DNA from: Anas platyrhynchos
Taxonomy: Eukaryota > Chordata > Aves > Anseriformes > Anatidae
DNA: 64,000 bases
NCBI RefSeq assembly: GCF_047663525.1
Contig: NC_092593.1
Location: forward strand, 28,546,501 to 28,610,500
Direction: 5' to 3'
The notes beneath the pieces are model-generated. The model made no database searches. It saw only the letters and a list, made by a program, of their open reading frames with translations, and was not told the DNA's origin. The position numbers and the translations under genes were made by a program. Numbering within the stretch: the first letter of the stretch is position 1; every line of letters starts with the position of its first letter. This document shows, one piece after another, positions 35,901-48,059 of this stretch.

Positions 35901-37746
35901 CTCCAGCTTCCTGCTGGTTCACATGCGTAGTTTTGCTCCCAGTAAAAGACTTCCAGCCCTGCAGTAACCAACAGCTGCCTCTCTCCAGGTCTGTAAGAAA
36001 ATATATTCATCTCCCTGCTCCTTCTTGCACTGCTAAAGGCAGATTTATTACTGTCAGAGATCCTTGTTCTGGTGGGAGCACAGAGAGGTAGCCTGGGACA
36101 AGGTGTGCCCAACGCTCAGAAGGTCGCAGGGCACTCTGGTGGTGCCCAGGGGTGAAGAAAATGCATGAGCTTGTATTGCTGCAAAGCCTTTGTTGCAAGA
36201 GGAGAAACTTGGGGGTAGGTGCAGAAGGATAAACTCCTGATGTTCTCACAAGCTGGCTCCTGCTGGGTTTCACAGCTGGTGCACCTCTTGTCTGCCTGTT
36301 AGAATGACTCCTAATGCCAGTTTTCTCCCTCTCGCGGAAGAAAAAGCCTTTGATTGTACGTGACTTATTTAAGCCGGGGTGGGGGGAGCTTGTATAAGCC
36401 TCAGCTGTGGACTGAGGCTCTGTGAGCATCTTGCACTTGGCTTGCTGGAACTAGTAGGTTCATACTTACAGGTTCATCCCATAAAAGGGAGTGGGTCTCC
36501 AATTACAACGGGATTAAAAAAATCCTCCCAGTCTGCAGAAGTAGATTGGGAACCTCAATGTAAACCCAGCTCTGTTTGCTAATGAATTTTGTACTGTAGG
36601 GTTAATTTTCTGGACTGCATTTGGATGCCTTTGTAACGTTAAAAGTTGTTTCTTTCCCCACAGCAGGAGTGTAAAGGGGAGAACAGCAGCAGAAAGTGTA
36701 TTGCTTCCTTTTCTTCTGCTGTGGTGGGAAGTTATTCACTGCTATGTGGGTGGATGAGTGTGTATGTGACGTAGGGTGTCCTTCAAAGGGAACAAATGGG
36801 GCTTCTGCTTTTGTCTGCCTCTTCACAGCACTCAGAGAAGGGTTTCTGTCTGACTGTGTTAGGAGGCCGCAGACAGAGGCCCCTGCAGCATGTTCTCCAT
36901 CTGCGTTTGCCATCCATGTGGCTCCGTCCCAGCTTTGCATCGCCATGGCTGGTCCCACCTGCATTGCTCCTGCCTGTCCTTTGCTGGGGACAGGTTTGTT
37001 TCTCCCCTTTCTTTCAAAAGTTACAGCAAGCAGAGGGATGCACACAGCTCATCCTTCTGCTTGGCAGGTTCTGCGAGACAGGCAGAGTGAAGGCAGCCCC
37101 AGAGGACATGTGCAAGGACAGCCCCAGGTGCTGTTATCCCATGTGCTGGCAGGAGAAAACCTGAGCAAGGCAGCCTCACAGGGCACCTGGCGGGTGCTGG
37201 AGTGCTGCTGGGATGGAGCAGACCGGAGAGCAGCACTGGGCAGCAAGCTGGGATTTATAAATAGGGCTGAAGGGGAAGTGTCAAAGCTAGCTGCAGTCTC
37301 ATTGCTATAAATAAGAGGCATTCAACAGCAGAGATGGGTGTTGCGGTCTTAAGGCTGTAAATCTTCGCTGCTTTGTTAATTGTCTACGTTTTCTTGTGAA
37401 ATAGGAGGATGGTCTCCCATGTGCAGCATCCTGGGAGGACTCTTAGAACATTTGCACCATCTGCCTGTGACAGTGAGGCTGCCACGCACGTGTGATGATG
37501 AGTGGTGTAGGACGCAGCAAGGTGGGGAGGTAGATGTCACTTCTTTTGCTTAGTTTGGGCAAGATGGATAGTTTCCATCAAAGCAGACAGACGTACACAG
37601 GGCTAATCTCTGGCTGAGACAGATGCATCCCCTCTGTGCAAAATATGTGTGTGCCTATGTCTATATACACACACATCTATCTCTATGTATGTATGTGTAT
37701 ATATATATGTAAATAAAGTAGCCTTGCACGGTCTGCCTGCATCATC

Positions 37747-37747
<1 letters not shown>

Positions 37748-37791
<44 letters not shown>
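37748..37791. repeat. (CTAT)n microsatellite
   Basis: There are about 11 CTAT units. A TA/CA-rich tract lies just to the left (37640-37710), and similar GGTCTGCCTG-containing segments flank the array on both sides. Confidence 0.95.
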
Positions 37792-40700
37792 AATTGCTTA
37801 TATAGAGATAGGTAAATATGGATATATAAAACAGCCTTTCAGGGTCTGCCTGGATCACTGATCAGAGCCTCCTGCTGTCACCAGTGCCAGCGTCCTGTTG
37901 TGCTTGTCCTAGACTAACCAGGGACATGTTTATCCACACACTGTTTAGGAACAGACAAGCTGTTTCTTGTGTCCTCAGTGCTTTCTGACTGCACACCTCC
38001 TGGCGAGCATCCCACCCTTTGGCAATGGCATTGAGAAGCGGCTCGCCTCTGATCCTGGCACAGGGAGCTGTGTTGAGAGACACAGGAGAGAGGCTGCAGA
38101 TGTGGAAGACTTCCACTGTCTCATGTTTCAAGCGATGTGTCCTTCTCTGAGAAAATAAGCCAGGCATCATGATCACTAACCCACTGAGGTCACTTGCAGT
38201 TGAAATAGCCCTAGGATGAATAATGGTCGTCAGAGTGTAAAACCACTGAGTAAAGCAGGATGTGAAAACCGTGGTAGAAAAATGCAACATTTATAGCTCT
38301 CATACTTTTCAGCAGCTATGTACCAGCACCCGTGTCAGCCGCATGGCGTGGTATCTCTGTGAACGTTTGTGAGTTTGCTTTTCATCTCCCGGTGAGGCTG
38401 GGAGACAGGCTTTTAAAAATCATCGAAAATGGAAGTTTGTCTGCTTTAGCCTGATTCAAAACCAAACAGTGGTGGTCTGTCTGGCCTCTGCATGACACGT
38501 GGGGTGTACTTCATGTGTCCTACTTTTCCCTTTGCTGCATTAGTGAGCAAGCCTGTGTATCTGAGACTTGGTGAAGGACTTGCTCTGCCCAGGGAAAGCT
38601 CGCCTGCAGCCTCTGCTGCTTTCCCTGCCTCTGCCATGTGTTTTCAGTGGCCATTTGCAGAATGTAATGCATACAGAGAGAGATGAAGGAGAAGAGCAAG
38701 GATCTCACCCCCCCTCCTAGCTCTTATTCCTGACCTTCCCTGGTGAAGGCATCCTCATTTAGCAAGCCCTGATGGGACAGACCATTTGCAACTGTTTTGC
38801 CACCAACCCCTACTCACAATAAAGTCAAGGTTGTTCATAGGTGCAAGGTGTGACCTGCGCTCAGGGAAAGTTCCTCTGTGCCTGTGTACCACCAATGGCC
38901 CTGCACCAAGCCTCCTGTCATCCTTGTGCCTCACCATCCCATCACATGCCGGTTCCCTCTCCCCATCGGAGCTATCACGTCCTGCATCCACACAGAAGTG
39001 ACCAGGGGGATGGGGGCTGCTCTGTGTGGCTCCCACACAGGAGCTGGTGCAGCCCCCAGCAGTAATTTTGGAGGGTGTGATGGGATCACCCCGGGTCAGA
39101 GCAGGAGCATGCCGTACTGCACCAACTCTCTTCTGCTTTCCAGGCCCACAGGCAGGTGAGGAAGGAGCTGTTGAGGGTCCGACACCTGCCTATAATAACC
39201 ACCTGTACTTCCAGGCTCTCTCCTACCTCTGAAAGCAGAAATGTTGCAGATCAGGCAAGTCTGCCTTTGGCAAGGCTGCGCTTGACCAGAGGGAGCGATG
39301 AGCCCCGTGGCTGTATATCAAGCCGCAGCACACCAAGCACTTGCCTGACAGGAGGTTGGATTAAGAATTATGAAACAAATTCACTGAAAACTCCTTGGAT
39401 ATGAAACTGCTTTGTCACCCATCTGCCTCCCCCAAGAAAAGAGGTGTACAAAACCAAAATGCAATACTTGCCTCGCATCAAGCCCTCTCTTCGGCTCCTC
39501 TGCTGGGACTGAAGTGCGGCTCGTGGTCCTCAAGCTCTCTAGCTTGGCTGGCAGCAGCAGCCAGTCATTGGGAGATCTGCACTGTGCAGATCTTTCCTCC
39601 TCCTGTCTTGTCGCTTGGTAGGGGAGAAAGGAGGAAGTCAGAGTGGTGGCTGTGGGCGGGTGCCTTCCCGAAACCCAACTTGCCTTGCGCACCCCAGTTA
39701 AGGCCGAGCCCCACCCCTGGACCCCATGCCCCAGCCAGCTTGGTGAAGGGACCTTCCAAAAATGCCCATTCTGGTTTTGCACAGATCACCAGAAACAGCG
39801 CAGTGGGCAAGCAAGACCGGTATTGGGGATGCTGGAAAACTGGTCCCATGGTACCATTGGCTTGGGGGGCAGGGGAGCGAGGTCTCCCCTTCAGCCCCAG
39901 CCTGGCTCTGGTGTTTTTTGCCTCACAGGTGAGCTGCTGGTGTGGCAGGGCTGGGAAGGTCCTTCCCATTTGAAGGAGGATGCCAGTTCTGCTCTCACCA
40001 TGGCAAAGTTCAGTTTATGACGTGTTTTTTTGAGCAGCCTTCAGATTTTGACATACAGGCTGCAGTTACTCCTCCCAGCACACCCACAGCTGAATTTCCC
40101 TAAACAGAGGGGAACTGACACCAAGCAACTATCTCTTAACCTCTTCAGTGTTGAAGTAAAAAATACACGGTGTCTTAATTTTTTTTTAGACAATTAATGT
40201 GGGACTTTTGTTATCTGCTTTCTAGGTTTTAGATGAAGGGGTTGCATCTGTTGGCCTTTCACAGCTTTAGTGAGGACTGGTTTCAAAAGCTGGTATAAAG
40301 TGTGCTCAAGGTGTGCTCATTACGAATAGTGGCAGTATACTGCAGCACGCTGCCATCTCAGTTCCAGCAAGGTCATGTTTAGTGACTCATGCATTTTTGG
40401 GCATCTGTGCATGCCCTACAGTTATAGAGCTTGGCTTACTTGCCCTGAAGCTCCTGCAGCAAGTGTACGGAATCACAATGCCAGCAGCAAATTTCAGAGC
40501 CATGACAAATGTTCTACATGTTACGTTTTTATTAAGGAAGATAACTGCAAGGCTCTGGGCTGGTCTCCTCATGGCCAGGCACCAGGGATAGCTGCAATGC
40601 CCCACATTCAGGAGCATCAGTGTGGCTGTAGCCTCACTGGTGCAGTGGGACGGCATGGATGGAGCTGGGGAAGCTGGCAGAGCTTCTGATTGTGCTGTGG

Positions 40701-41139
40701 ACCTGGAAGAGGAAGTGTGGGCAAGCGAGAGGAACTGTTGTAATTCTTACTTTGAGCTTGCATCCTGTGTAACTCCTTACTGGGCTGCTGTTTTCTCTTC
40801 CATTCCTTCATTCGCTTCGTCAGCCTTTTTTGCCCTGCTGATAAAGGGTCAAGTGAAGGGTGTAGGATTGCCAGGGCAGTGGGGAGCTCCAGGCGTGGGT
40901 AAATGATAGGTCCCTGTAGCACAGAGCTGGAGCTTGCTGATGTTTCCTCCATCCTGCTGGGCTGCTCCTCATGTTGTCTTGCAGCCTGGCCTGGGTTGAT
41001 ATCCACAGCAAAGCATTGCCCACACTGCTTCCCAAGGAACCTTAACCTCCCCCTCCCCGGGCACATCAGTGCTGGTAGCTTGTTAGTCCAGGCTATTTAT
41101 TGTGTGCATTAGACAACCCATAGTTAATCTCATAGTTAA

Positions 41140-41725
41140 TGAGTTATTGAAATGCAGCTGGGGGACAATGCAGTCAGAGGTTACAGCCAACATGGGTTCA
41201 CGAGGGGTAGGTCCTGTTTAACAAACTTAATTTCCTTTTATGATAAGATCACCCATCTAGCTGATCAAGGGAAGCCAGTTGATGTAATCTTTTTGGTTTT
41301 CAGTAAAGCTTTTGATACAGTTTCTCATACGATCTTACTGGACAAAATATCCAGCATAAAGATAGATAAAAACATCATACTGATAGGTGAGCAATTGGCT
41401 GATGGATAGGGCTCAAATGGTTATTGTAAACAGGGTTACATCAGGCTGGCAGATGGTCACCAGTGGGGTCCCCCAGGGCTCCATTTTAGGGACAGTTCTT
41501 TTCAATGTTTTCATAAATGATTTGGATGTAGGACTAGGTGTTTTGAGCAAATTTGCTGCTGATGACACTAAACTTGGAGGAGTTTTTTACTCTGTTGAGG
41601 GTGGAAAGGCCTTGCAGGTAGCTCTGGACAGATTGGAGTGCTGGACAATCACCAACCGCATGAAGTTTAACAAGAGCAAGTGCTGGGTCCTGCACCTGGG
41701 ATGGGGCAACCCTGGCTATACGTAC
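41140..41725 (+). mobile_element. CR1 LINE fragment, reverse-transcriptase domain, inactivated
   Basis: The plus strand reads CR1 ORF2 motifs: QHGFTRGRSCLTNLISFYDK, FSKAFDTVSHTILLDKI, then after a frame change near 41390 TSGVPQGSILGTVLFNVFIN, DDTKLGG and MKFNKSKCWVLHLGWGNPGY. The frame change, a changed residue before the SKAFD block (motif A) and an extra Ala in the ADD box show it is dead. It is truncated at both ends and lacks the 3' tail, which is less common than simple 5' truncation. Confidence 0.92.
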
Positions 41726-42739
41726 GTTTTATTTCTACATTTTATTTTTCCTTGCTACTGCTGTTTAATCCTGCTGCAGGTAGGCATCCCTTAGAGGCCT
41801 GTATGTTTGATCACAGTGTGTCACCACAGGGTCATTGAATGCTCTCCAGAGTGACTGTTTCAAGGTTTTAACCATTTCTTATTTTATTTCAACAACTGCC
41901 TTTATTTTTAGTACCTCTATTTGGAACTATCATGGATAACTACTTCTCCCCCTTCCTCACAGGATGTCTCTCGAGCAGTTGTGGCCAGGCTGTGCTAGGG
42001 GCTTGACCAAGAGTTAGCTGGCAGGTAGTCTCTGGTCAGCACTTGCCACAAGTTGTTGATTCTGGTGATCAGAGGTGTCAGTGCTGTTGATGTGCTCCTA
42101 AATAGTGCTCCCCAGCCTATGGCAGGACAACTGAACTCTTCCTGCTGTTATTCTCTGCTCCTGATGAATGTTAGTTCTTCCCTGGCATGTTTGTTTGGGG
42201 GAATCCTTGGCTGTGAGCATGTGTCTACACTGGACTTGCCTTTACCCCAAGCAGCATCACCTCACTGGGAACTTCCTCCTGCTCTGCCCACATCCTTTGT
42301 CCCCATGAGGAGGTCGCCAGCTCCTCCCTGCTGCATCCCACTGGCTTGGTGCATCACTTGCTACCCACACAGACCTCATGTACCCGCCACCACAGACTCA
42401 TCAGACCCCGTGGCATGGCATCAACCCTTGCCTGCCACTGTGGTGGGAGATGGATGCACTGATGTTGGTCTTGGCTTTCCCTGGCTCACAGTCTCCTCCT
42501 CATTCCCCTGCAGAGACCCCTTGTAGACACTGATTTGGAAAGTATAGGTGGTAAGTACTGACTGCTGTCATGCTCCAAGCTGCCTCTCAGCAAGTCCTGC
42601 GTGCCAGGGCTGAGCAAGGATCTGGCAGAAGGAAACGGGAACCTCTCTGTTGCCAGTGGGAGATGTTTCCTGTTGAGAAACCCACCACTGGTGAGCACAG
42701 TATTTGTCATGGTGTTTTCTGCGATTTCGAAAAAGCGGA

Positions 42740-42782
42740 TTAAAAAAAAAAAAAAAGAAAGAAAAAGAAACAAACAAACAAA
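42740..42782. repeat. A-rich simple repeat upstream of SLX9
   Basis: A run of about 14 A is followed by GAAA, GAAAAA and CAAA units, about 170 bases upstream of the CpG-rich promoter. Confidence 0.8.
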
Positions 42783-42942
42783 ACCTGATGCCCCGCAGAA
42801 GCAGAGCACATACCCACCCATCCTGAACTGCTAGACATGAGGGGGACACCATAGGCCCTGGGGATTTTTGGGGCAGGAGAGGCCATTTCGCGTAACGCCC
42901 CCTTCCTGCCACCGCCCCCTTCCGGCCCGCACACGCTCGGCC

Positions 42943-43056
42943 ATGGTGGGCAAAGCCCGGCGCCAGCGCCTGCACCGCCCCGCGCCCCGCCTGACAGACC
43001 CGGCGGGCCCCGGCCCCGGCCCCGGCCCCGGCGGCTGGAGCGCGCCCGCCGGGAAG
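42943..43056 (+). CDS. SLX9: SLX9 exon 1 with Gly-Pro tract
   Basis: It has 38 codons from ATG 42943 to GGG AAG, with donor GTAGCG at 43057. An upstream in-frame ATG at 42868 exists, but the encoded extension has no counterpart in the family, so 42943 is preferred. Bases 43006-43029 are four exact GGCCCC units read as alternating Gly-Pro. Confidence 0.85.
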
Positions 43057-43095
43057 GTAGCGGGGGCGCGGGGCGGAGGGGAGGGGATCGGGGGC

Positions 43096-43126
<31 letters not shown>

Positions 43127-45081
43127 CGCCATGCCGAGCCCTGTGCGCATGCGGCCAGCTCAATAAACCATGGGAGAAGGGGGTGTATCGCCTCCTAGGG
43201 GGTGGCCGTGCTGCTGGTCTCTGGGAGAAACCAGAGTAAATGGTTTGCTGCTGGTCATGGGTCTGGGTTTTGAAGGCTTCTCCAGGTGTAGCTAAGTGGT
43301 GCTGCTGTTGTGGAGGTGATCCCTCGTATCTGAGCGTGAGCGCAAAGGATTGGCACTTGGTACCCGTTGGTGGCTCTGCTTCGTCTCTGTGCAGATTTCT
43401 GAAGTTTTTGAGGAGCTGTGAAATCTCCTTTAGTGGCTGTTGCCATGCTACCTTTGGGTTGTCCCTGCAGTGGTGTGGCGTCTCGCTGGGGTTGGCATGT
43501 CTCCCCTGCTCCTTCATGTGAGGGGCAGGCTCTGGGAGGCACTATCCTGCAGCTTCAGGTGTGGCTTAGAGATGTCAAAGGAAGCGCTCCTTGACGTGGT
43601 GAAGTGCTGCGATACAGGCCTACTGCCCGCTGGCAGGATGTCAGAACAGCAGAAACTGAGTACAATTTCCAAAATGTGGGCCTCCATTTCATTCCTAGAA
43701 AAGCCGTGTGATGCCCTCAAAGCTGTTGTAGCACTGTCCTTTGTTGGGTGCCTGACCATGTCGTCACTAGCTTGGATGAGCTGGCGTGGGTAATGGCTTA
43801 CCAAAACAGGCAGGGAGATGAGATGAGAGATGCTGGCATATGTGCCATGAGGGTCCCAGTGTGCTGCTCTGGTGGCTGTTACAGCCACTCCAAAATGTTC
43901 TTAGTTAGCATGTGATGTCTGTGCACCTGCAGCACCAGGCTGTGCAGAAAGGAGAGGCTGCCGAGGGAGGTGGCAGTGACAAACATCTGCTGGGATTTAT
44001 GCTGCGGCTCGCGGGTGGGAGTGCCTGTGTGCCCACACTGCCTTGGAGCAGGTAACGTGGGTGCAGTGGCGGGCATTGTTACCAGTGAGTGTCAGGACTG
44101 GAGGAGTAAGAGACCGCCTGGCTCGTTTTGCAGCGTCTCTGTTGATTTCTGGCTGTGGCAGGTGGAGATGAGCTGTCATTTTATGCATAACTATTTAGGA
44201 GACTTTTGTCAAGTTTCAGCAGCTGTATTATTAATATGCTGTTCAGGTTAAAGCTGGATACCTTCCTCGCTTGCAGTAAGAATGCAGGAACAGCAGTAAA
44301 TGATTTTTATTTACCTACAGCTTTTTTTTGGGAAAGAAGGAATAGGTTGCACCATATCTATGTGTTTTTATACCTCCATAAAATTGTGTGCCTGTACTGA
44401 GAGATACTCCTGGTTAAAATAGTAAGTTCTTCTAAGCAAACCAGAGAGGCTAATGCAAAGCTTAGGACTTATGGAAGTACTGCATGCTTAAAGGAACTTG
44501 ATGCTGGAGGTCTGGTAAGTTGCTAATAGTTCGTCACTGAACCTGCTTAATGTCCACAGACATAGGCAACAACTGGGCAAATCCTATTTGTATCATTCTC
44601 TATTTACATACATGTTATAAATCTGGCTTTTCCTAGAGGTGCAGTTCGTAATTCTCCTAGGAGTAACACCTGCATTCAAATGAGTGAGGTGAGATGGGAT
44701 TGAGGTAGAAATCTGTTAGGAACCCAATGGCTCTGGGTTCCAAAACATGAAAATGGGCATGCTTGACTTTGTGAGACTTCCTCCTGGGTGGCAGAGCCGT
44801 GGGGTACCAGGCCAGCAGAGTAACTCAGCTACCTGTATATGCTCAGGAGAGACACCTACACATTAGTGCTGGAGTATATGCCATGATACTGGGTTTAATT
44901 AATTTATTTTGTTAATAAATCTTGTTTGGTGGTGTTGGTACTGACTCCTGCTTAATATTTCTTTTGGATAAGGACTGGGACTTCTCTTCATCTGACATCT
45001 TTTCTGGGCTGAATATTGACCCCAATACTCTGGTGAAGAAACTTGACTTGGACTCCAGAAGCATCATCTCATCTAGAACAG
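42943..45081 (+). CDS. SLX9: SLX9 ribosome biogenesis factor (FAM207A), exons 1-2, 3'-partial
   Basis: The family is nucleolar; yeast Slx9 acts in 40S subunit maturation, ITS1 processing and pre-40S export. Exons 42943-43056 and 44973-45081 join in phase 0 at the family's conserved GKDW motif. Exon 1 gives a basic N-terminus (MVGKARRQRLHRPAPRL; human MGKVRGLRARVHQAAVR) and a Gly-Pro tract. Exon 2 gives DWDFSSSDIFSGLNIDPNTL and VKKLDLDSRSI, close to human DWAFINTNIFARTKIDPSAL and VQKLELDVRSV. The remaining, Lys/Arg/Glu-rich part of the protein was not found in the following 19 kb, so the gene extends past the window or has a very long intron. Its position next to ITGB2, head to head, matches human 21q22.3. 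Confidence 0.9.
43098..43125 (+). repeat. (CAG)9 trinucleotide repeat
   Basis: There are nine uninterrupted CAG units, 42 bases downstream of the SLX9 exon 1 donor, so they are intronic if that donor is used. Confidence 0.97.
44973..45081 (+). CDS. SLX9: SLX9 exon 2, conserved core
   Basis: The acceptor is TTTTGGATAAG, weak in pyrimidines directly before the cut but preceded by TTTCTTTT. The donor is GTGAGA at 45082. It has 36 codons plus one base, ending DSRSIISSRT. This is the best conserved block of the family. Confidence 0.92.
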
Positions 45082-48059
45082 GTGAGAAGCAGCGTGTTGG
45101 TCTGCAGTTGCCCACAGGGCTGGATTAGCCAAAGAATGAGGCTGTGCATGTCCAGCTGGGTGGATTGACTGGTACTGTGGTCACTTGGCCAGGATTAAGT
45201 CTGTGGTATTGGGGTACCCTCCATGCTGTGCGCTTGACTTGGACCACCTGGTGCCTGAGCAGATTAACCAGGGATGGCTCAGAAAGCCATCAGTTTTTGG
45301 TCCTGCCTTTGTACTTCTGTTTGGTGGCCATCAGAGTGGAAAACATTAATACAGAACAAATATATACATGGGGCTGAGGTGCTGTATTTTGAATGCCATG
45401 TTTAGGTTGTGAGCAAACACCCATTTGGCTCACCTGGGACTGCATTTGCAGCATTTGGCCTAGCAGTAGCTTGATGAATATTGGCCCAGCTTCCTGTGTT
45501 CCCGCAGGGATTCTAAAAGTGGCTTCAGCTTGGGGCTGAAGGAGGCAGAAAGGCACATGCACCATCTGTCCTTAATGTTCTCTGAGTGGGGAGCTAGTTT
45601 CAGCCTAAGTGACTGCTGCTGGGGTGGACTGTGCAGCTGGAGCCCCCACATGTGGGCTGTCCTCATACAACCAAAGGCTCTTGGCCCCCAGGGTCTGAGG
45701 GGGCAGCAGAGCCCAGGCTGTCATCTGATCTCCAGGCTTCCTTTACAGCCAATTTTGCCTCCCCAGCAGGTGCAATTCAGGCCCCCGTGTTTTGTCAGCA
45801 AATCTCAGGGGCTTTCTTTGTCCTGAGCAGGTTAATCTTGCTTGTTGTTCCTCAGCAGTGCTTTAACCATGGCAACCTGAGAGCAGCCAGTTCTCTTCTC
45901 CTGTCCTGTGCTGTTGCTAGCTCTCCTGCTCAAGGGTTCCTGGGCAGGAGAGTCCAGCAGGGAGTGTCTTGAGTGAGAGAGGTAACAAGGAGATGACAGA
46001 GGCTTCTGTTTCCTGTTCCACAGTGAGAAAATGCTCCCTCTAGCTGCTTAGTGGCAGGCAGAGCTTTCTGTATCTGAAACTTTTTCCGTCCCTAAATGAA
46101 AACTGATAGCACAGGCGATCTGACCTGGTGCAGAAATCTTCAAAATGTATGTGACTCCCAAATACCTCATTTACAAACTAAATCAATTTTCTGTCTCCAT
46201 GCAGATTAATACTACTGCAGTTTGTTTGCATGTAGCACGTAGTCGGTGCTCTAAACAAACTCAGCAATTACCTGAGGGCTGTGGTTACCCAAGTGATGGT
46301 GAGCTGTGGCAGCCATAGCCTGTCAGTCACATTTTGGTCACAGAATTAGGGAATGGGAAGATTGTGTGAGGATGTTTGCTCAAGATGCTTGCTCTCTGCA
46401 CAGAAACCTTTATTAAGTGTATTGCTTTCAAAACTGTGAGCTTATTGTTCATAAGTCTCTTGGGAGAAGGACACGTGCCTGCGAACATGGCCATCTTTTT
46501 AATTAAATTAGACAGCAAGTTGTTGAAGGCTGACAGCCTGCAATCCCAGTCTTTCATTGCCGGCTACAGCTGCGCTTGTCTGGTTTATAAATAGACCTGC
46601 GCTGCTGGTCCCTGTGCAGTGCTGATGATGCAGATGTGCAATGCCTGGCAATGTTTAACCCTCTCCTGAGGCGGCACGCTGCCTTCCTGCGGATAGCGAT
46701 GCTGACCCAATCCTTTGTGCTCCGTCGTGCTTTCTGAACAACCAGCTAAAAATAGCCGTTTGCCTGAACACTCAAAGCTGTGATTCAATGAGGCAAAAAG
46801 TGATTTATTTTTTTCAAACCTTTCCCAGCTGCTGTGCGCTTTTTTTCTTGTATCACTCTGGAGGCATGTGAAGGCTTTTTCATTATGGAAATCAATAGAT
46901 TTTTTTTGTGTTAATGCAGTGATCTGTGATGTGGCTGCTCATACAGTGACAGACATCCTAGGCTTAGAAAAGAGATTCTAAGCAGATGTGTTGTGTCTCC
47001 TGGGATCTCTGGTCAGCTGTGAGCCTGTTCAGCAGAAAATTCAACTTGAGCTTCTTCCATCTTCCTCCTATCTTCCTCTTAGCTTGCTGTGCAGGGCAGG
47101 AGGGTAGGATTCTCCCACGCACTGTTATTTTAAGATTTAATAGCAAGACAAAGAAGTATTTCTCTCCCACTCGCTTTTCAAGCTCTGAGAAGGTCAAGTT
47201 GGCAGACTGTAGGTACTCTCTTTATCTTCTGTGCTTTTCAGAGCTGAAGATATTTTTTTCTCTGCCAAAGATGCTAATGTGGCAGTTGAGAAGTCTCGTA
47301 TATTTGTCCTCCTTGCATGTGTGTGTGTGCCTCTGGAAGCTTAACACTACTCAACATTGCTGGTATCTGTATTTCGTTACAATCTGGCCTTGTACTGTTG
47401 GACACTAAGATGTTCTCTGGTAATGTCTGTTATTGTTGTGGCAATGATCACATTGCTTTCCTTAGACACAAGGCTGATTCAGAATGCCTGTTGTGTTTGC
47501 TGAAACGTATTGGTTTAGTTTGTTTGGAAATCAGTAATTCCTGCAGCATGAGAAGGAGAAGGTGGATTTGTAATAAAAAACGTCACCAAAGTGGCATTCA
47601 TTTGAGGTGACTCTTGCATCTGTGATGGTAAAAAGCCAGTGGTCTAAAGCAGAAAGTATTTTAATAGAGGGAGCTCTAACCCATGCCCTGATGTGAAGCA
47701 GACCTATTGCAACTGCTTTTTCCTGGTCTGCTCCTTGTCTTTATTCATTGGCTCATCTTAACACTGGATTCCACACGCTTGTCGGTGACAAAAGCCAGCA
47801 ACATTACTGTGAACACTGGGAGTTAAGTCCCTGAGTTACTTGCTTGCTAAATGATTGCTTCCTATCAGTGTAGTTTACTTAGCCACTGACGTAATGTAAA
47901 TTAAATGCTTTGCCATAATCTAATCCATGCAAGGACCTTTGTTAGTAGTATGAGTGAATAAATCCCAACTGGGTAAGCCTCTGTGGCGTGGGAATTTGAT
48001 GTTTCCAACTAAGTCAGAAATAATGGCCTGTCATGTGAAGTGGGAGTTGCTTCTTAATG

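Larger units (their letters stand above)
32906..42942. other. Region between ITGB2 start and SLX9, presumed ITGB2 promoter and first exon
   Basis: No coding exon was recognised. Because the ITGB2 start codon lies three bases inside an exon, at least one untranslated exon and the promoter must lie somewhere to the right, but I cannot place them. Mapped content is a tetranucleotide array near 37.75 kb and a CR1 reverse-transcriptase fragment at 41.15-41.73 kb. Several open frames of 100-200 codons (for example 36696-37310) show no recognisable protein. Confidence 0.5.
42880..43150 (+). promoter_or_regulatory. CpG-rich promoter and first exon region of SLX9
   Basis: The stretch is strongly GC- and CpG-rich compared with its surroundings, has no TATA box, and spans the SLX9 start codon. 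It contains several GC boxes (CCGCCCC, CCCCGCC). This fits the housekeeping promoter of a ribosome-biogenesis gene. Whether it also serves ITGB2 on the other strand cannot be told from the sequence. Confidence 0.7.

Noticed and set aside
36696-37310. 204-codon plus-strand frame between ITGB2 and SLX9
   Set aside because: It has no recognisable domain, overlapping long frames on the same and opposite strand, and Cys/Ser-rich translation typical of non-coding GC-moderate DNA.
39395-39973. 192-codon plus-strand frame
   Set aside because: It has no similarity known to me, is overlapped by frames of similar length on the minus strand, and has no exon-like borders.
41152-41794. Two adjacent plus-strand open frames as a novel gene
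   Set aside because: They are pieces of CR1 ORF2 (reverse transcriptase) in two frames, a dead transposon fragment.
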